DNA of 64,000 nucleotides from Pseudomonas cuatrocienegasensis (GCF_900110925.1 NZ_FOFP01000007.1:62001-126000), one strand, 5' to 3'; numbered from the stretch's first letter, positions 37,808 through 47,870 are shown. Notes: generated by a model from the sequence alone, not told the origin. Translations and numbers: made by a program.

Positions 37808-39106
37808 TTAAGGACGCAGCGTCGGGCGTGATCGCGCCGGGGCCCTGGCTTCATCCTTGAGCAGGGCCTGGGCCAAGTCCACCAAGCGCATGCCGCGCTC
37901 CATGGCGCGCTTGCGCAGGCGACTGTAGGCCTCTTCCTCGCTGAGCTGGCCTTCCTCCATCAGGCGCTTTTTCGCCTGCTCAATCAGCTTGCGCTCATCC
38001 AGGGTCTGGCGCGCTTCGCGCAGTTCATCGCTGACGCCCTGCAGGCGATGGTTCTGCTCGTGCAGCAGGTCCAGCACCGAGCGCGCGACCTGCTGGCCCA
38101 GACCGTCCTGTGGCGGGCTATCGAGGCTGCTGCCCTGGACGCTGAACAGCACGGCCTGGCCGCTTTGGCCGTCGAGGTCGGCCAGGCGCTTGAGCAGGGT
38201 GCGGTGGTTTTCCAAGTCAGCATGGGCTTGCTTGATGCAGCGCTGGCAGCGTTCGAGCAGATCATCAGCCAGGTGGTTTTCCACCTCCTTCATGGTGTCG
38301 ATGCGCTGGGTGTTGAGCTCGAACCATACCTCGCACAGCGCTGGCTCCACCTGTAAGCCGCTGTGCGCCGTGTGCTCGGCAATGCCGCGCAGGCGGGCGA
38401 TCTGCGCCAGCGTGTCGCTGCCTTGCAGGGCCTGCCAGCGTTTGCGCATCTGCAGGTCGGAGAATTCGAGAAAAGTGTCGAAGCAGCGTACCTGGGCCTC
38501 GCTCAGGTGCTGCAGGCTGTCGATCAGCTCCCCGGTGAAACGCCCAGCGGAGAAGCCGGCCACCCCGGCAGCGCGCTCCTGACCGGCCAGCTCCTTGCCC
38601 TGCATAAAGTTGAACATGGCCACCAGAGCGCGGGTGATGCTCGGGTCGGCGGCGGTGTCGGCGGCCTCGAAGACCACCGCGAGCAAGCCACCGATCAGGC
38701 GGGTGAAGGCGGCGGTGGAGGTTTTGCCATCAATCTGGTGCTCGCGCACCCGACGGCGCAGGCCGGGCAGGTCGTCGAGGGCGTGCAGCACGTAGGCAAT
38801 ACGGTTGAACAGACGGGCGCGGTCGGCGCCGCTATTGCTGGGGTCGATGCGCTCGAAACAGGCGCGTACCTGCTGCTCCACGGCCTGCGCTTCGCCGGTG
38901 TGCGCATCGAGCTGCTGCAGGTAGTGGGGCGCCTGGCCACCCAGGTAGATGTTGCCGTAACCACGCTCCTTCTGCAGGGCGTGAACCAGGCGGCTGATGC
39001 AGGTGACCAGTTCGCAGGTCACTGCCAGGCTTTCCAGGCCCTGCAGCTCGCAGCGGCGGGCGGCGAGCATAAAGGCCAGGGCGGGGGGCATGGTGGTATC
39101 GGGCAT
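37808..39106 (-). CDS. nasR: Nitrate-responsive antiterminator NasR (NIT-ANTAR)
   Basis: The 432-residue protein has an N-terminal NIT nitrate/nitrite-sensing helical domain (about residues 35-290, with SRLVHALQKERGYGNIYL) and a C-terminal ANTAR RNA-binding domain (about 355-420, LIEQAKKRLMEEGQLSEEEAYSRLRKRAM). On nitrate binding it should let polymerase pass the leader terminator before nrtA. No clear ribosome site precedes the ATG at 39106; a second ATG five codons later is possible. Confidence 0.92.
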   Translation of the reverse strand: MPDTTMPPALAFMLAARRCELQGLESLAVTCELVTCISRLVHALQKERGYGNIYLGGQAPHYLQQLDAHTGEAQAVEQQVRACFERIDPSNSGADRARLFNRIAYVLHALDDLPGLRRRVREHQIDGKTSTAAFTRLIGGLLAVVFEAADTAADPSITRALVAMFNFMQGKELAGQERAAGVAGFSAGRFTGELIDSLQHLSEAQVRCFDTFLEFSDLQMRKRWQALQGSDTLAQIARLRGIAEHTAHSGLQVEPALCEVWFELNTQRIDTMKEVENHLADDLLERCQRCIKQAHADLENHRTLLKRLADLDGQSGQAVLFSVQGSSLDSPPQDGLGQQVARSVLDLLHEQNHRLQGVSDELREARQTLDERKLIEQAKKRLMEEGQLSEEEAYSRLRKRAMERGMRLVDLAQALLKDEARAPARSRPTLRP

Positions 39107-39309
39107 GGTCGCGGTTCTTGGCCGGTAGACGGACTCAGTAGCTGCACAGGGCGGGCCACATTTTCGCGCACTCTACCTGTTGGCGAACAGCGATAGGCAA
39201 AAAGGTTCTTCGTGTTTTGTGGGGGCGTTGAGATTGACACTGGACTGGCAAGTTTGTGTGCGTATCGACCGAAGGCTTGGCATAACCCATTAACGCGCGT
39301 GCTGAACGT

Positions 39310-39817
39310 TTGGGTTGCGCCCCTCACGGGCGCCACACCTTTCTTGCTTGCCCAATCTAGAATCAACGCCAGGGTTCCCTCGCTCCGGCGTTGCTCCGGG
39401 GGCCGGCGTACATGGGCCATCCCTGGCCCATTACGCCTCTCGCCGCATCCATGCGGCTCGTCCCCCTACGCAACACCTACACTCGGCCTCCTGACGGGAC
39501 CCGGTCGCGAGCTTGCAAAATTTGCGCAGAATCTGAAGTAGAGGCGTCTGAGCTTTTGCTCTTGAACGACGATCATGCAGACGACGCCCAAAGCCCCATC
39601 AGGAGGCCGAGTGGAATCGCCGCGCAAGGGGTTGAGCGGCATGGATGCCGCGAGAGCCACGCTGGGCCATGGATGGCCCTTCGTGGCGTACCCCTGGAGT
39701 GGTGATGGAGCGAGGGAACCCCGGCGCAGCCGGGGCCGGATGGTGGGGTGCCCTTCTCTTTGGTTACTTTCTCTTGGGCACGCAAGAGAAAGTGACTCGC
39801 CCGTAAGGGGCGAAACC
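39310..39817. repeat. Two inverted copies of a pseudomonad intergenic repeat
   Basis: Left arm 39310-39498 and right arm 39592-39817 are diverged copies of one sequence, facing each other. Shared blocks in order are CGCCCCT-ACGGGCG, CTTTCTTGC, GGTTCCCTCGCTCC, GGCCATCC-TGGCCCA, GCATCCATGC and ACTCGGCCTCCTGA. Each arm also contains its own hairpin AAGAGAAAGT...ACTTTCTCTT (right arm). About 90 unmatched bases lie between them. Open frames here are repeat-derived and not called as genes. Confidence 0.8.
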
Positions 39818-39911
39818 CGCCAGACCAGACGACTCGGTAATGGATAGAGCCACGTCGTCAACAACGCACACTTGTTTGCCAGTCCGGTATCAACCAACTG
39901 GTTCCTGGCGC

Positions 39912-40685
39912 TTAGCGACTTGAACCCAGCTCGCGGGAGATGGCTGCGGCGCATTGCTGCAGGCTGTCGCGGTAGCGTTCGCGGGCCACCGGGCTGTCCA
40001 TGATGGCTTCCGGGCCGGACAGGTTGATGGCGGCGATCACATCACCTTTGTGATCGAGCACGGCACAGGCGATGGCGGTGGAGTAGTCCGAGCGGTGCAT
40101 GACCCAGCCGCGCTCGCGGTCGCGTTCGAGCAGTTGTTGCAGTTCGGGCAGGGTCTTGGGCGCTGGGGGCGGGTAGTCGTCCAGGCGTACGTGCTGGTAG
40201 AGCTGGTCCAACGCCATGGGCGTCAGGCCGCTGAGCAGCATGCGGCCCATGGCACTGCAGTGGCAGGGGATGCGTGTGCCGATGGGGATGTTCACCGACA
40301 GGCGCTGGGCGGCGAAGGCGCGGGCGATATACAGGCTGTCGGTTTGCTCGCGGATCGACAGGTGGCAGGACAGCGAGGTGCGGTCGCGCAGGGCATTGAG
40401 GTGCGGCATGGCGATGTCCACCAGGTCGCGGCTGGCCAGGTAGGCAAAGCCGTCGCAGAGCACCTGGGGGCCGAGTTCGTAGGTGTTCTTGCCGAGCTTG
40501 TGCAGGTAGCCCATGTCGGTGAGGGTGACCAGAATCCGGTAGATCGCCGAGACGCTGACGCCCAGGCGTTCGGCCATCAGGTTGCTGCTCAGGCTGCGCT
40601 CACGGGCATTGAACATCTGCAGAATGCTCAGGCCGCGTTGCAGCGCAGGTACGCGGTAGTCCAGCTCGTCTTCTTGAATGCCCAT
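39912..40685 (-). CDS. IclR family transcriptional regulator (mgd-linked)
   Basis: The 257-residue regulator has an N-terminal winged helix (about residues 12-70, VPALQRGLSILQMF) and a C-terminal IclR effector domain (about 85-250). GGAGGAA precedes the ATG at 40685. It lies just downstream of the tetramer operon on the same strand, separated by a REP pair, so it may regulate that operon. Effector unknown. Confidence 0.88.
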   Translation of the reverse strand: MGIQEDELDYRVPALQRGLSILQMFNARERSLSSNLMAERLGVSVSAIYRILVTLTDMGYLHKLGKNTYELGPQVLCDGFAYLASRDLVDIAMPHLNALRDRTSLSCHLSIREQTDSLYIARAFAAQRLSVNIPIGTRIPCHCSAMGRMLLSGLTPMALDQLYQHVRLDDYPPPAPKTLPELQQLLERDRERGWVMHRSDYSTAIACAVLDHKGDVIAAINLSGPEAIMDSPVARERYRDSLQQCAAAISRELGSSR

Positions 40686-40714
40686 GGGATTTCCTCCGTG
40701 GCGTTGGGGGATGC

Positions 40715-40773
40715 GGTGCGCACGGCGCACCCTACGTTTGGGCGCGGTGGCCGTAGGGTGCGCCGTGCGCACC
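40715..40773. repeat. REP pair, GTAGGGTGCGC family
   Basis: GGTGCGCACGGCGCACCCTAC and GTAGGGTGCGCCGTGCGCACC face outward from an 18-base spacer between the IclR gene and mgdD. Confidence 0.75.
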
Positions 40774-40782
40774 ACCGAGGGT

Positions 40783-41460
40783 TCAGCGTAGGGCGTCGAG
40801 TCCTACCGGCTGACCGCCAAACTCCTGCATGGCATCCAGCAGCGCGCCCCAGAAGTAGTCGGCTGAGGCACGGTCGCAGAGGATGTGCAGGCAGGGCAGT
40901 TCACCCAGGGGCAGGTTGGCGATGATCACGTTGATCCGCGCCGCCGAGGTCTGCGCCACGCTGCCGACCGGGAAGGCCTCGGCGCGCAGGTCGACGCCGC
41001 ACAGCTTGGCCATCACCTCGGCCTGGCAGGTGCCGCTCAGCAGCAGCCAGGCGTGGCTGTCCTGGCGTGGCAGCAGGTAGTTGGGCGTGTCGTCGAATTG
41101 CCAGGCGAGTTCCTCCTGGCGTACCCGCGCGCCGGTATCCTGCAGGCTGCCGAGCAGCAGGTATTCGGCCTGGCTCATGCGCAGCACCTGGCTGCCATCG
41201 GCCTGGCTGAGCGCCTGGTTGGGCACTGCCGGCAACTGGTAACCACGGGCTTCGAGGTAGGCCGCGCTGGCTGCCCCACGAAAGCCGACGCGGGCCAGGT
41301 TGCTCAGATCAAGCAGGCCGCAGTGGGCGGCGCGGGCGCGTTCGTCGCCCGCGCCGTAATTGCTGACGATGCAACTGTCGCCCAAGGCGTTGAGCTGGGC
41401 GTCCTGGTGCAGCCGGTAGAGCGGGCTGCGTTCGCTGAAGTGCTCGGCGTGAAGGCTCAT
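40783..41460 (-). CDS. mgdD: Sarcosine oxidase gamma-subunit-like protein; likely N-methylglutamate dehydrogenase subunit MgdD
   Basis: The 225-residue protein is the smaller folate-type subunit of heterotetrameric sarcosine-oxidase-like enzymes (SoxG fold). The start at 41460 follows the stop of the alpha-like gene by one base, so translation is coupled. The name MgdD rather than SoxG rests on the gmaS-mgsABC operon elsewhere in the window. A true sarcosine oxidase gamma subunit remains the alternative. Confidence 0.75.
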   Translation of the reverse strand: MSLHAEHFSERSPLYRLHQDAQLNALGDSCIVSNYGAGDERARAAHCGLLDLSNLARVGFRGAASAAYLEARGYQLPAVPNQALSQADGSQVLRMSQAEYLLLGSLQDTGARVRQEELAWQFDDTPNYLLPRQDSHAWLLLSGTCQAEVMAKLCGVDLRAEAFPVGSVAQTSAARINVIIANLPLGELPCLHILCDRASADYFWGALLDAMQEFGGQPVGLDALR

Positions 41461-41461
41461 G

Positions 41462-44359
41462 TCACAGCTCCTGGCGCTGGTTGTCCGGGTCGTAGAAGGG
41501 CAGTTTGACCACCGTGGCCTGCACCACTGCACCGCCTTCGACGCGGATCGGCAGGCTCTGGCCGGGCGTGGCCTGGTCGGGCGCGCAGTAGGCCAGGCCG
41601 ATGATCTGGCCGAGCGTTTGCGAGTATTCGCAGGAGGTGACGTTGCCGCTGATATCCGGCCCCTTGAGCACCAGATGGCCCTCCAGCGGTTGCGCGCTGC
41701 CGCTGGGCAGGCTGAAGCCGACCAGTTTGCGCAGCAGCGGCTGGGCTTCGAGGATTTCCACCGAGCGCTTGCCGATAAAGAACGGCTTGCTGCGGGCGAT
41801 GGCCCAGTTCATGTCGATCTCCGCCGGGCTGGTCATGCCGTCAGTGTCCTGGCTGATGATCACATGGCCTTTTTCCAGGCGCAGCAGGCGCTGGGTCTCG
41901 ACGCCGAACGGGCGGATATCGAAGGCCTTGCCGGCCTCCATCAGCGCATCCCACAGCGCCTCGCCATAGCGCGCCGGGACGTGAATCTCGTAGCCCAGCT
42001 CGCCGACAAAACCGACCCGCAGCAGGCGCGCCGGGATGCCGGCCACCTTGCCCTGACGCACGCCGAGGTAAGGGAAGCCCTCGGCCGACAGGTCGACATC
42101 GCTGCACAGCGTGGCCAGCACCTGGCGCGAATCCGGACCGGCCAGGTTGACCGCCGCCAGGGCCGCGGTGATATTGGTGATGTCCACATCCAGGCGCCAC
42201 TGGGCGTTCCACTTGAGCATCTGCTGGTAGATGCGGTCGACGCCGCTGGTGGTGGCGGTGACGTAGAAGTGCCGGTCGGCAAAGCGTGCGCAGACGCCGT
42301 CGTCGATCACCACGCCATGCTCGTTGGTCATCAGCGCATAGCGCGAGCGGCCCACCGGCTGCTTGCTGAAAGCGAAGGTGTAGAGGCGGTTGAGCAGTTC
42401 GGCGGCATCCGGGCCGCGTACGTCGAGGCCGCCGAGGGTGGACACGTCGATCATGCCGACCTTTTCCCGCACATGCCGGGTTTCGGCCTGCATGCAGGCG
42501 TCACGTTTCTCCGGCTTGCCGTAGTAGGCCGGGCGCTGCCAGGCGCCGGCGGGCATCATCTTCGCGCCCAGCTCCAGGTGGCGCTGGTGCATGGCCGTCT
42601 GCCGGTAGGGGTCGAAACCGCGGCCGGCAATGTGTGCGAGTTTCTCCGCGACAAACGGCGGGCGTGCGGTGGTGACCCCGGTTTCGCTGACGCTGCGGCC
42701 GGTGGCCTTGGCCACCAGGCGCGCGGTGGGCAATGCCGAGTGACGGCCTTGGGACGGCCCCATACCGACGGTGGAGAAACGCTTGACCAGTTGCACGTCG
42801 CGGTAGCCGTGGCGGGTGGCGTTGAGGATGTCGCGCACCTGCAGGTCTTCATCGAAATCGACGAACTCCTTGCCCTTGGGGTGCGCAAAGATCGGCCAGG
42901 GGAAGTTCACCGGGGCTTCGGCGAGGTAATCGCCGGCTTCGCTGCTGCTGGCCAGGCCCAGGGCGAGCAGGGCGCGGCTGGCGGCGTCACTGCCGTCGCG
43001 CAGCACGTTATCGAGCTGGTGGCGACCGCTGACCGAGCCTGCCACCTGCAGCCCGGCGGGCAGGCCGCTGAGGGTGAAGGCGGCGCTGGCGTCATCGTAG
43101 GCCAGCTTGCCGCCGGCCTGACAGAGCAGTTGATAGACCGGCATATAGCCGGCGGACATGCACAGCAGGTCGCAGTCGATGCGCGTGCTGTGCGGCGCCA
43201 CTTCGCCCTCGGCGCTGATACGGCGGATGTCCACGGCCTGTAGATGACGCTCGCCGAGCGCTTCGTACACCGTGCTGGCGCTGTGGCAGGTGATGCCACG
43301 GGTTTGCAGGGCGGTGACCAGGCGACCTTCAATCGGCTGGCTGCGCATGTCCACCAGGGCGGCGACTTCGACGCCGGCCTCGTGCAGGTCGAGGGCGGCC
43401 AGGTAGCCGTCGTCGTTGCCGGTGAGCAGCACGGCGCGCTGGCCGGGTTTGACTGCATACAGCTTGATCAGGCGCTGGGCGGCGCTGGTCAGCATCACGC
43501 CGGGCAGGTCGTTATTGCGAAACACCACCGGCTGGTCGAAGGCGCCGGCCGCGACGATGCACTGGCGCGCGCGGACCTTGTACAGGCGATTACCCTGGAT
43601 CACCGGCAGGTAATGGTCGGTGAACCAGGCGTTGCAGGTGGCATCCTTGAGGATGCGGATATTGGCGTGGCTTTCCACCGCCGCCAGCAGTTCCTCGCGC
43701 AGTTGTCCGCCGCGCTGGCCCTCGATATCGAAGCGCGCCCAGGCCAGGGCGCCACCCAGATAGGGCTGCTGCTCGATCAGCAGCACCTTGGCGCCGGCAT
43801 TGGCGGCGGCCAAAGCTGCGCTAAGGCCGGCCGGGCCGGCGCCGATTACCGCCAGGTCGGTAAACAGGAAGGCTTTGTCGTGGTATTGCGGCTGGAAATT
43901 CAGGTCGAGCACGCCGAGGCCGGCCTTTTTGCGGATCAGCGGCTCCCAGATTTTCCACATGCCCTTGGGCTTGAAGAACGAGCGGTAGTAGAAGCCCACC
44001 GGCATAAATGTGGAGAAGTGCCCGAGCACGGCGTCGCGGTCTTTATCCAGGCTGCCGGCGTAGTTCTGCCCGGTCACCGTCTGACCGGCGGCCAGTGGTT
44101 GCATATCGGCGAGCACGTTGGGCTCGTCGGGCAACTGCACCAGGGTGTTGGCGTCCTGCCCGGCCATGCTCAGCGGGCCGCGCGGGCGGTGGTATTTGAA
44201 CGAACGCGAGAGCAGCCAGCGACCGTTGGCCAGCAGGGCGCTGGCGATGCTGTCACCGGCCAGGCCCTGCAACGGCTTGCCGTCGAACTGGAAGGTCAGC
44301 GGCGCATTGCGGTCGATCAGCAGGCCCAACGGGGCCGGCAGGCGATCCTGAGCACTCAT
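41462..44359 (-). CDS. mgdC: Sarcosine oxidase alpha-subunit-like protein; likely MgdC
   Basis: The 965-residue subunit has an N-terminal ferredoxin-like segment (about residues 15-100), a pyridine-nucleotide/FAD fold with AVIGAGPAGLSAALAAANAGA (about 168-188) and a C-terminal aminomethyltransferase-like THF domain (about 590-950). The enzyme would oxidise an N-methyl group and pass the carbon to THF as methylene-THF. It overlaps the delta-like gene by 4 bases. SoxA of sarcosine oxidase has the same layout. Confidence 0.82.
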   Translation of the reverse strand: MSAQDRLPAPLGLLIDRNAPLTFQFDGKPLQGLAGDSIASALLANGRWLLSRSFKYHRPRGPLSMAGQDANTLVQLPDEPNVLADMQPLAAGQTVTGQNYAGSLDKDRDAVLGHFSTFMPVGFYYRSFFKPKGMWKIWEPLIRKKAGLGVLDLNFQPQYHDKAFLFTDLAVIGAGPAGLSAALAAANAGAKVLLIEQQPYLGGALAWARFDIEGQRGGQLREELLAAVESHANIRILKDATCNAWFTDHYLPVIQGNRLYKVRARQCIVAAGAFDQPVVFRNNDLPGVMLTSAAQRLIKLYAVKPGQRAVLLTGNDDGYLAALDLHEAGVEVAALVDMRSQPIEGRLVTALQTRGITCHSASTVYEALGERHLQAVDIRRISAEGEVAPHSTRIDCDLLCMSAGYMPVYQLLCQAGGKLAYDDASAAFTLSGLPAGLQVAGSVSGRHQLDNVLRDGSDAASRALLALGLASSSEAGDYLAEAPVNFPWPIFAHPKGKEFVDFDEDLQVRDILNATRHGYRDVQLVKRFSTVGMGPSQGRHSALPTARLVAKATGRSVSETGVTTARPPFVAEKLAHIAGRGFDPYRQTAMHQRHLELGAKMMPAGAWQRPAYYGKPEKRDACMQAETRHVREKVGMIDVSTLGGLDVRGPDAAELLNRLYTFAFSKQPVGRSRYALMTNEHGVVIDDGVCARFADRHFYVTATTSGVDRIYQQMLKWNAQWRLDVDITNITAALAAVNLAGPDSRQVLATLCSDVDLSAEGFPYLGVRQGKVAGIPARLLRVGFVGELGYEIHVPARYGEALWDALMEAGKAFDIRPFGVETQRLLRLEKGHVIISQDTDGMTSPAEIDMNWAIARSKPFFIGKRSVEILEAQPLLRKLVGFSLPSGSAQPLEGHLVLKGPDISGNVTSCEYSQTLGQIIGLAYCAPDQATPGQSLPIRVEGGAVVQATVVKLPFYDPDNQRQEL

Positions 44360-44658
44360 GAACGCACCTCCTGGGCCGGGGCGTGAAAATCGACACGCTG
44401 GGTGAACACTTCTTTGGGGTCGAAGGTGCGCAGGATCTCGTCGCTACCGGTGTGGCGCTCGGCCAAAAACCAGTAGCTGGAGGCGTTGTGCATCCACCAC
44501 TCGGTGACCACGCCGACGCGGTTCTCGCAGTTGAATACGTAGTCGGCCCACTCGGCGTCGGTGCAGGTGGCCGAGTCGGGCATGGCGTTGAGTTCGCCGC
44601 CGTAGGTGAATTCGCTGATGTTGCGCGGGCCATTCAAGGGGCAGGGCATGATCTTCAT
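44356..44658 (-). CDS. mgdB: Sarcosine oxidase delta-subunit-like protein; likely MgdB
   Basis: The 100-residue protein starts MKIMPCPLNGPRNISEF, the usual SoxD beginning. It normally binds zinc through cysteine and histidine residues, but the CPxCGxR pattern is reduced here to CPLNGPR, lacking the second cysteine. That difference fits the Mgd branch better than canonical SoxD, though I have not aligned them. GAGG precedes the ATG. Confidence 0.78.
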   Translation of the reverse strand: MKIMPCPLNGPRNISEFTYGGELNAMPDSATCTDAEWADYVFNCENRVGVVTEWWMHNASSYWFLAERHTGSDEILRTFDPKEVFTQRVDFHAPAQEVRS

Positions 44659-44671
44659 GGTGTGACGAACC

Positions 44672-45913
44672 TCAATGGCTGGCGGCGGTGGCGCCCATCT
44701 CGTTGACCTGGCGGAAGGTCGAGAAGCGCTCCAGGGCGAAGGGTTTGATCAGCGCGGGGGGCTGGCCGCCGCTGGCGACCAGCTCGGCCATGGTCCAGCC
44801 GCAAATCGGCGTGGCCTTGAAACCCCAGGTGCCCCAGCCAGCGTCCAGGTAGTAGTTGTCCAGCGGCGAGCGGCCCATGATCGGGCTGTAGTCCGGGGTC
44901 ATGTCGGTGGTGCCGGCCCACTGGCGCATCAGCTTGGCGTTGGCCATAAAGGGGAACATCTCGATGGCGGCTGCCAGCAGGCTTTCCTTGAGGTCCAGGG
45001 TCGAGCGGGTGTTGTACAGCGGGTAGGGGTCAGAGCCCCCGCCGAACACAATCTCGCCGCGGCTGGTCTGCTGCACGTAGCAGTGCAGCGCCGAGGAACT
45101 CACCAGCGGGTCGAGGAACGGCTTGAACGGCTGGGTGACCATGGCCTGCAGCGGGTAGCTGTGGATCGGCGCGCGAATGCCCAGTTTGTTCATCAGCAGC
45201 GAGCTGGTCCCGGCCACCGCCTGGACCACGCAGCCGCACTGGATGGTGCCGCGGTTGGTCTTCACTGCGGTGACCTTGCCGTGCTCGACGACAAAGTCCT
45301 GCACCTCGGTGAGTTGATGGATTTCCACCCCGCGCTTGGCCGCCTGCTTGGCGTAACCCCAGGCCACGGCGTCGTGCCGCGCGGTGGCGCCGTCGATGTG
45401 CCAGAGCCCGGCGAGCACCGGCAGGTGGCCGGGGTCGAGGTTGAGCGTGGGCACCAATTCGCGGATCTGCTGGCGGTCGATCATCTCGGTGCGCCCGCCG
45501 AAGTGTTTGTTGACCTCGGCGCGCTGGCGGAAGGCGCGCACCGTGGCATCGGTGTGCGCCAGGGTGAGCTGGCCGCGCTCGGAATACATGATGTTGAAGT
45601 CGAACTCGTTGGAGAGGTTCTTGAACATCTTCACCGACTCGGCATAGAAGCGTACGCCTTCGCTGGTGAGGTAGTTGGAGCGGATCACCGCCGTGTTGCG
45701 CGCGGTATTGCCGCCGCCCAGGTAGGCCTTCTCCAGCACCGCGATGTTAGTGATGCCGTGGTACTTGGCCAGGTAATAGGCAGTGGCCAGGCCGTGGCCG
45801 CCACCGCCGATGATAACCACGTCGTAGGCGGATTTAAGGTCCTTGGGTGCGGGCAGATCGACCTCCACCGGGTACTCCGAGGACAGGCCGTATTTGAGCA
45901 GGGCAAAGGGCAT
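44672..45913 (-). CDS. mgdA: Sarcosine oxidase beta-subunit-like protein; likely MgdA
   Basis: The 413-residue flavoprotein has the FAD motif VVIIGGGGHGLATAYYL (about residues 32-48) and GGGNTARNTAVIRSNYL, where the covalent-FMN-binding region of SoxB is found. It lacks the N-terminal FGLFKHSLSHHENW block of Pseudomonas SoxB and begins FALLKYGLSSEYP instead. With gmaS-mgsABC nearby I read it as N-methylglutamate dehydrogenase. Sarcosine oxidase beta is the alternative. Confidence 0.78.
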   Translation of the reverse strand: MPFALLKYGLSSEYPVEVDLPAPKDLKSAYDVVIIGGGGHGLATAYYLAKYHGITNIAVLEKAYLGGGNTARNTAVIRSNYLTSEGVRFYAESVKMFKNLSNEFDFNIMYSERGQLTLAHTDATVRAFRQRAEVNKHFGGRTEMIDRQQIRELVPTLNLDPGHLPVLAGLWHIDGATARHDAVAWGYAKQAAKRGVEIHQLTEVQDFVVEHGKVTAVKTNRGTIQCGCVVQAVAGTSSLLMNKLGIRAPIHSYPLQAMVTQPFKPFLDPLVSSSALHCYVQQTSRGEIVFGGGSDPYPLYNTRSTLDLKESLLAAAIEMFPFMANAKLMRQWAGTTDMTPDYSPIMGRSPLDNYYLDAGWGTWGFKATPICGWTMAELVASGGQPPALIKPFALERFSTFRQVNEMGATAASH

Positions 45914-45918
45914 TGCGG

Positions 45919-46794
45919 TTACTCCTGGGCGCTCAGGCCATGTTGCTGGCGGGCAGCGGTGACGGTGTTGTGCATCAGCAGGGCGATGGTCATCGGCCCG
46001 ACACCGCCGGGCACCGGGGTGATGGCGGCGGCAATTGGCAGCACGGCGTCAAAGTCGACATCGCCGACCAGGCGCGAGCGGCCGTTCTCTTCAATCCGGT
46101 TGATACCGACGTCGATCACCACCGCGCCGGGCTTGATCCAGTCGGCGCCGATCATCTTCGGCCGGCCGACGGCGGCGACCACGATGTCAGCCTGGCCGCA
46201 GAGCTTTTGCGGCTTGAGGCTGCGCGAATGCAGCACGGTGACGCTGCAGTTGGCGGCCAGCAGCAGGGCCGCCATCGGCTTGCCGACGATATTCGAGCGG
46301 CCGACCACCACGGCATGTTTGCCGGACAGATCGCCCAAGGTGTCGTGCAGCAGGCGCATGCAGCCGGCCGGGGTGCAGGGCGTAAGCACCGGGCGACCCT
46401 GGCTGAGGCCACCGACGTTCTCGCTGTGGAAACCATCGACATCCTTGGCCGGGTCGATGGCCTGCAGCACGCAGGTTTCGTCGATATGCGCCGGCAACGG
46501 CAACTGCACCAGAATGCCGTTGACCGTCTTGTCGGCATTCAACCCGGCGACCACTTCCAGCACCGCCTCGGCACTGGCATCGGCGGCCAGGCGGTATTCC
46601 AGCGACCGAATACCCACTTCGCCCGCGCGCAGCACCTTGTTGCGCACATACACATGGCTGGCCGGGTCATCGCCGACCAGCACCACGGCCAGGGCCGGCT
46701 CGATGCCCTGGGCCTTGAGCGCACTCACCGCACAGGCCACTTCGCCGAGCACGCGGGCGGCAGCGGCCTTGCCATCGATCAGGGTGGCGCTCAT
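45919..46794 (-). CDS. folD: Methylenetetrahydrofolate dehydrogenase / cyclohydrolase
   Basis: FolD oxidises methylene-THF to 10-formyl-THF with NADP. The 291-residue length is normal. Motifs include the YVRNKV region with the catalytic lysine, [10 protein letters not shown] and [15 protein letters not shown], and the C-terminal [18 protein letters not shown]. It overlaps purU by 4 bases and precedes mgdA by 5, so it can process the methylene group released by the tetramer. A housekeeping folD is expected elsewhere. Confidence 0.95.
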   Translation of the reverse strand: MSATLIDGKAAAARVLGEVACAVSALKAQGIEPALAVVLVGDDPASHVYVRNKVLRAGEVGIRSLEYRLAADASAEAVLEVVAGLNADKTVNGILVQLPLPAHIDETCVLQAIDPAKDVDGFHSENVGGLSQGRPVLTPCTPAGCMRLLHDTLGDLSGKHAVVVGRSNIVGKPMAALLLAANCSVTVLHSRSLKPQKLCGQADIVVAAVGRPKMIGADWIKPGAVVIDVGINRIEENGRSRLVGDVDFDAVLPIAAAITPVPGGVGPMTIALLMHNTVTAARQQHGLSAQE

Positions 46795-47657
46795 CGGAAG
46801 ATCACCGTCTTGTCGTGGTTGAGGAACACGCGGTGTTCGAGGTGGTACTTGACCGCCTTGGACAGGGCCACGGTCTCGGTATCCCGGCCCACCGCAACCA
46901 GGGCATCGGGGGTGTAGTTGTGGTCCACGCGCTGCACTTCCTGCTCAATGATCGGGCCTTCGTCGAGGTCGGACGTCACGTAATGGGCAGTGGCGCCGAT
47001 CAGCTTGACGCCACGGTCGAAGGCCTGGTGATAGGGCTTGGCGCCCTTGAAACCGGGCAGGAACGAGTGGTGGATATTGATCGCCCGGCCCGAGAGCTGC
47101 TTGCACAGGTCGTCGGAGAGGATCTGCATGTAGCGCGCCAGCACCACCAGTTCGGTGCGGGTCTCGTCGACGATCTTCAACAGCTCGGCTTCCTGCTGGG
47201 CCTTGGTCTCCTTGGTCACCGGCAGGTAGATAAAGCGGATGCCCTCGCGCTCGGCCATCGGTCGCAGGTCGAGGTGGTTGGAGACGATGGCGGTGATCTG
47301 CATCTGCAGCTCACCCTTCTGGTGGCGGTAGAGCAGGTCGGACAGGCAGTGGTCGTACTTGCTGACCATCAGCAGCACGCGCATCGGCGTGGCGGTGTCA
47401 TACAGCTCCCAGCTCATGGCGAAGGCGCTGGCGACATCGGGGAAACCGCTTCTGATTGGCGTCAGGTCGTCGGCGATGCCGGCGTTGAAGCGAAAAACCG
47501 CGCGCATAAAGAAGGTGCCGCTGCTCTCGTCATCGAACTGCGACATTTCACTGATGTAGCAACCCTGTTCGGCGAGAAAGGACGTTACGGCGGCGACGAT
47601 GCCGGAAGTGGCCGGGCAACTGATCTTGATCACGTACTGGTGCTTGGCGTGTTGCAT
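46791..47657 (-). CDS. purU: Formyltetrahydrofolate deformylase (mgd-operon copy)
   Basis: This second PurU (288 residues) has an ACT domain at residues 8-85 and the formyl-hydrolase domain with [11 protein letters not shown] and [16 protein letters not shown]. It is the first gene of the purU-folD-mgdABCD operon, converting 10-formyl-THF from FolD to formate. GAGGA lies 8 bases before the ATG. The upstream 150 bases are AT-rich, probably containing the promoter, but I see no clear sigma54 match. Confidence 0.93.
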   Translation of the reverse strand: MQHAKHQYVIKISCPATSGIVAAVTSFLAEQGCYISEMSQFDDESSGTFFMRAVFRFNAGIADDLTPIRSGFPDVASAFAMSWELYDTATPMRVLLMVSKYDHCLSDLLYRHQKGELQMQITAIVSNHLDLRPMAEREGIRFIYLPVTKETKAQQEAELLKIVDETRTELVVLARYMQILSDDLCKQLSGRAINIHHSFLPGFKGAKPYHQAFDRGVKLIGATAHYVTSDLDEGPIIEQEVQRVDHNYTPDALVAVGRDTETVALSKAVKYHLEHRVFLNHDKTVIFR

Positions 47658-47870
47658 GTCGAGTCCTCTGCGGGGGCGGCGGCAGGAAATTCTTCATGAA
47701 TGAATGCGTTGTTCGTCTATGAATAAATATTACGCTGACGAATCTAATTTTCGCGGTAGTGAATTTTATAAGTGAAGGCGGCAGGCATGTCTATGCCTCA
47801 AGGGAATTTTTTTATCCTGAGGGGAAATAAAAAGATAGGCGGCGTGGGGCTCTGCACGCCGAGGGGCTGT
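47658..47870. other. AT-rich upstream region of the purU-folD-mgd operon
   Basis: No gene is supported. The minus strand has a TATAAAAT hexamer-like element near 47770 and a TTCATGAATGAAT stretch near 47693-47705. No GG-N10-GC sigma54 motif with a TGGC start was found. Confidence 0.3.

Noticed and set aside
39466-39954. Open frame of about 160 codons on the minus strand in the nasR-IclR gap
   Set aside because: It lies within the inverted repeat pair and follows repeat sequence, a common source of false genes in pseudomonads.
40783-45913. Classical sarcosine oxidase soxBDAG with glyA
   Set aside because: No glyA is present, the beta subunit lacks the SoxB N-terminal block, and gmaS-mgsABC is in the same window. 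Kept only as an alternative.
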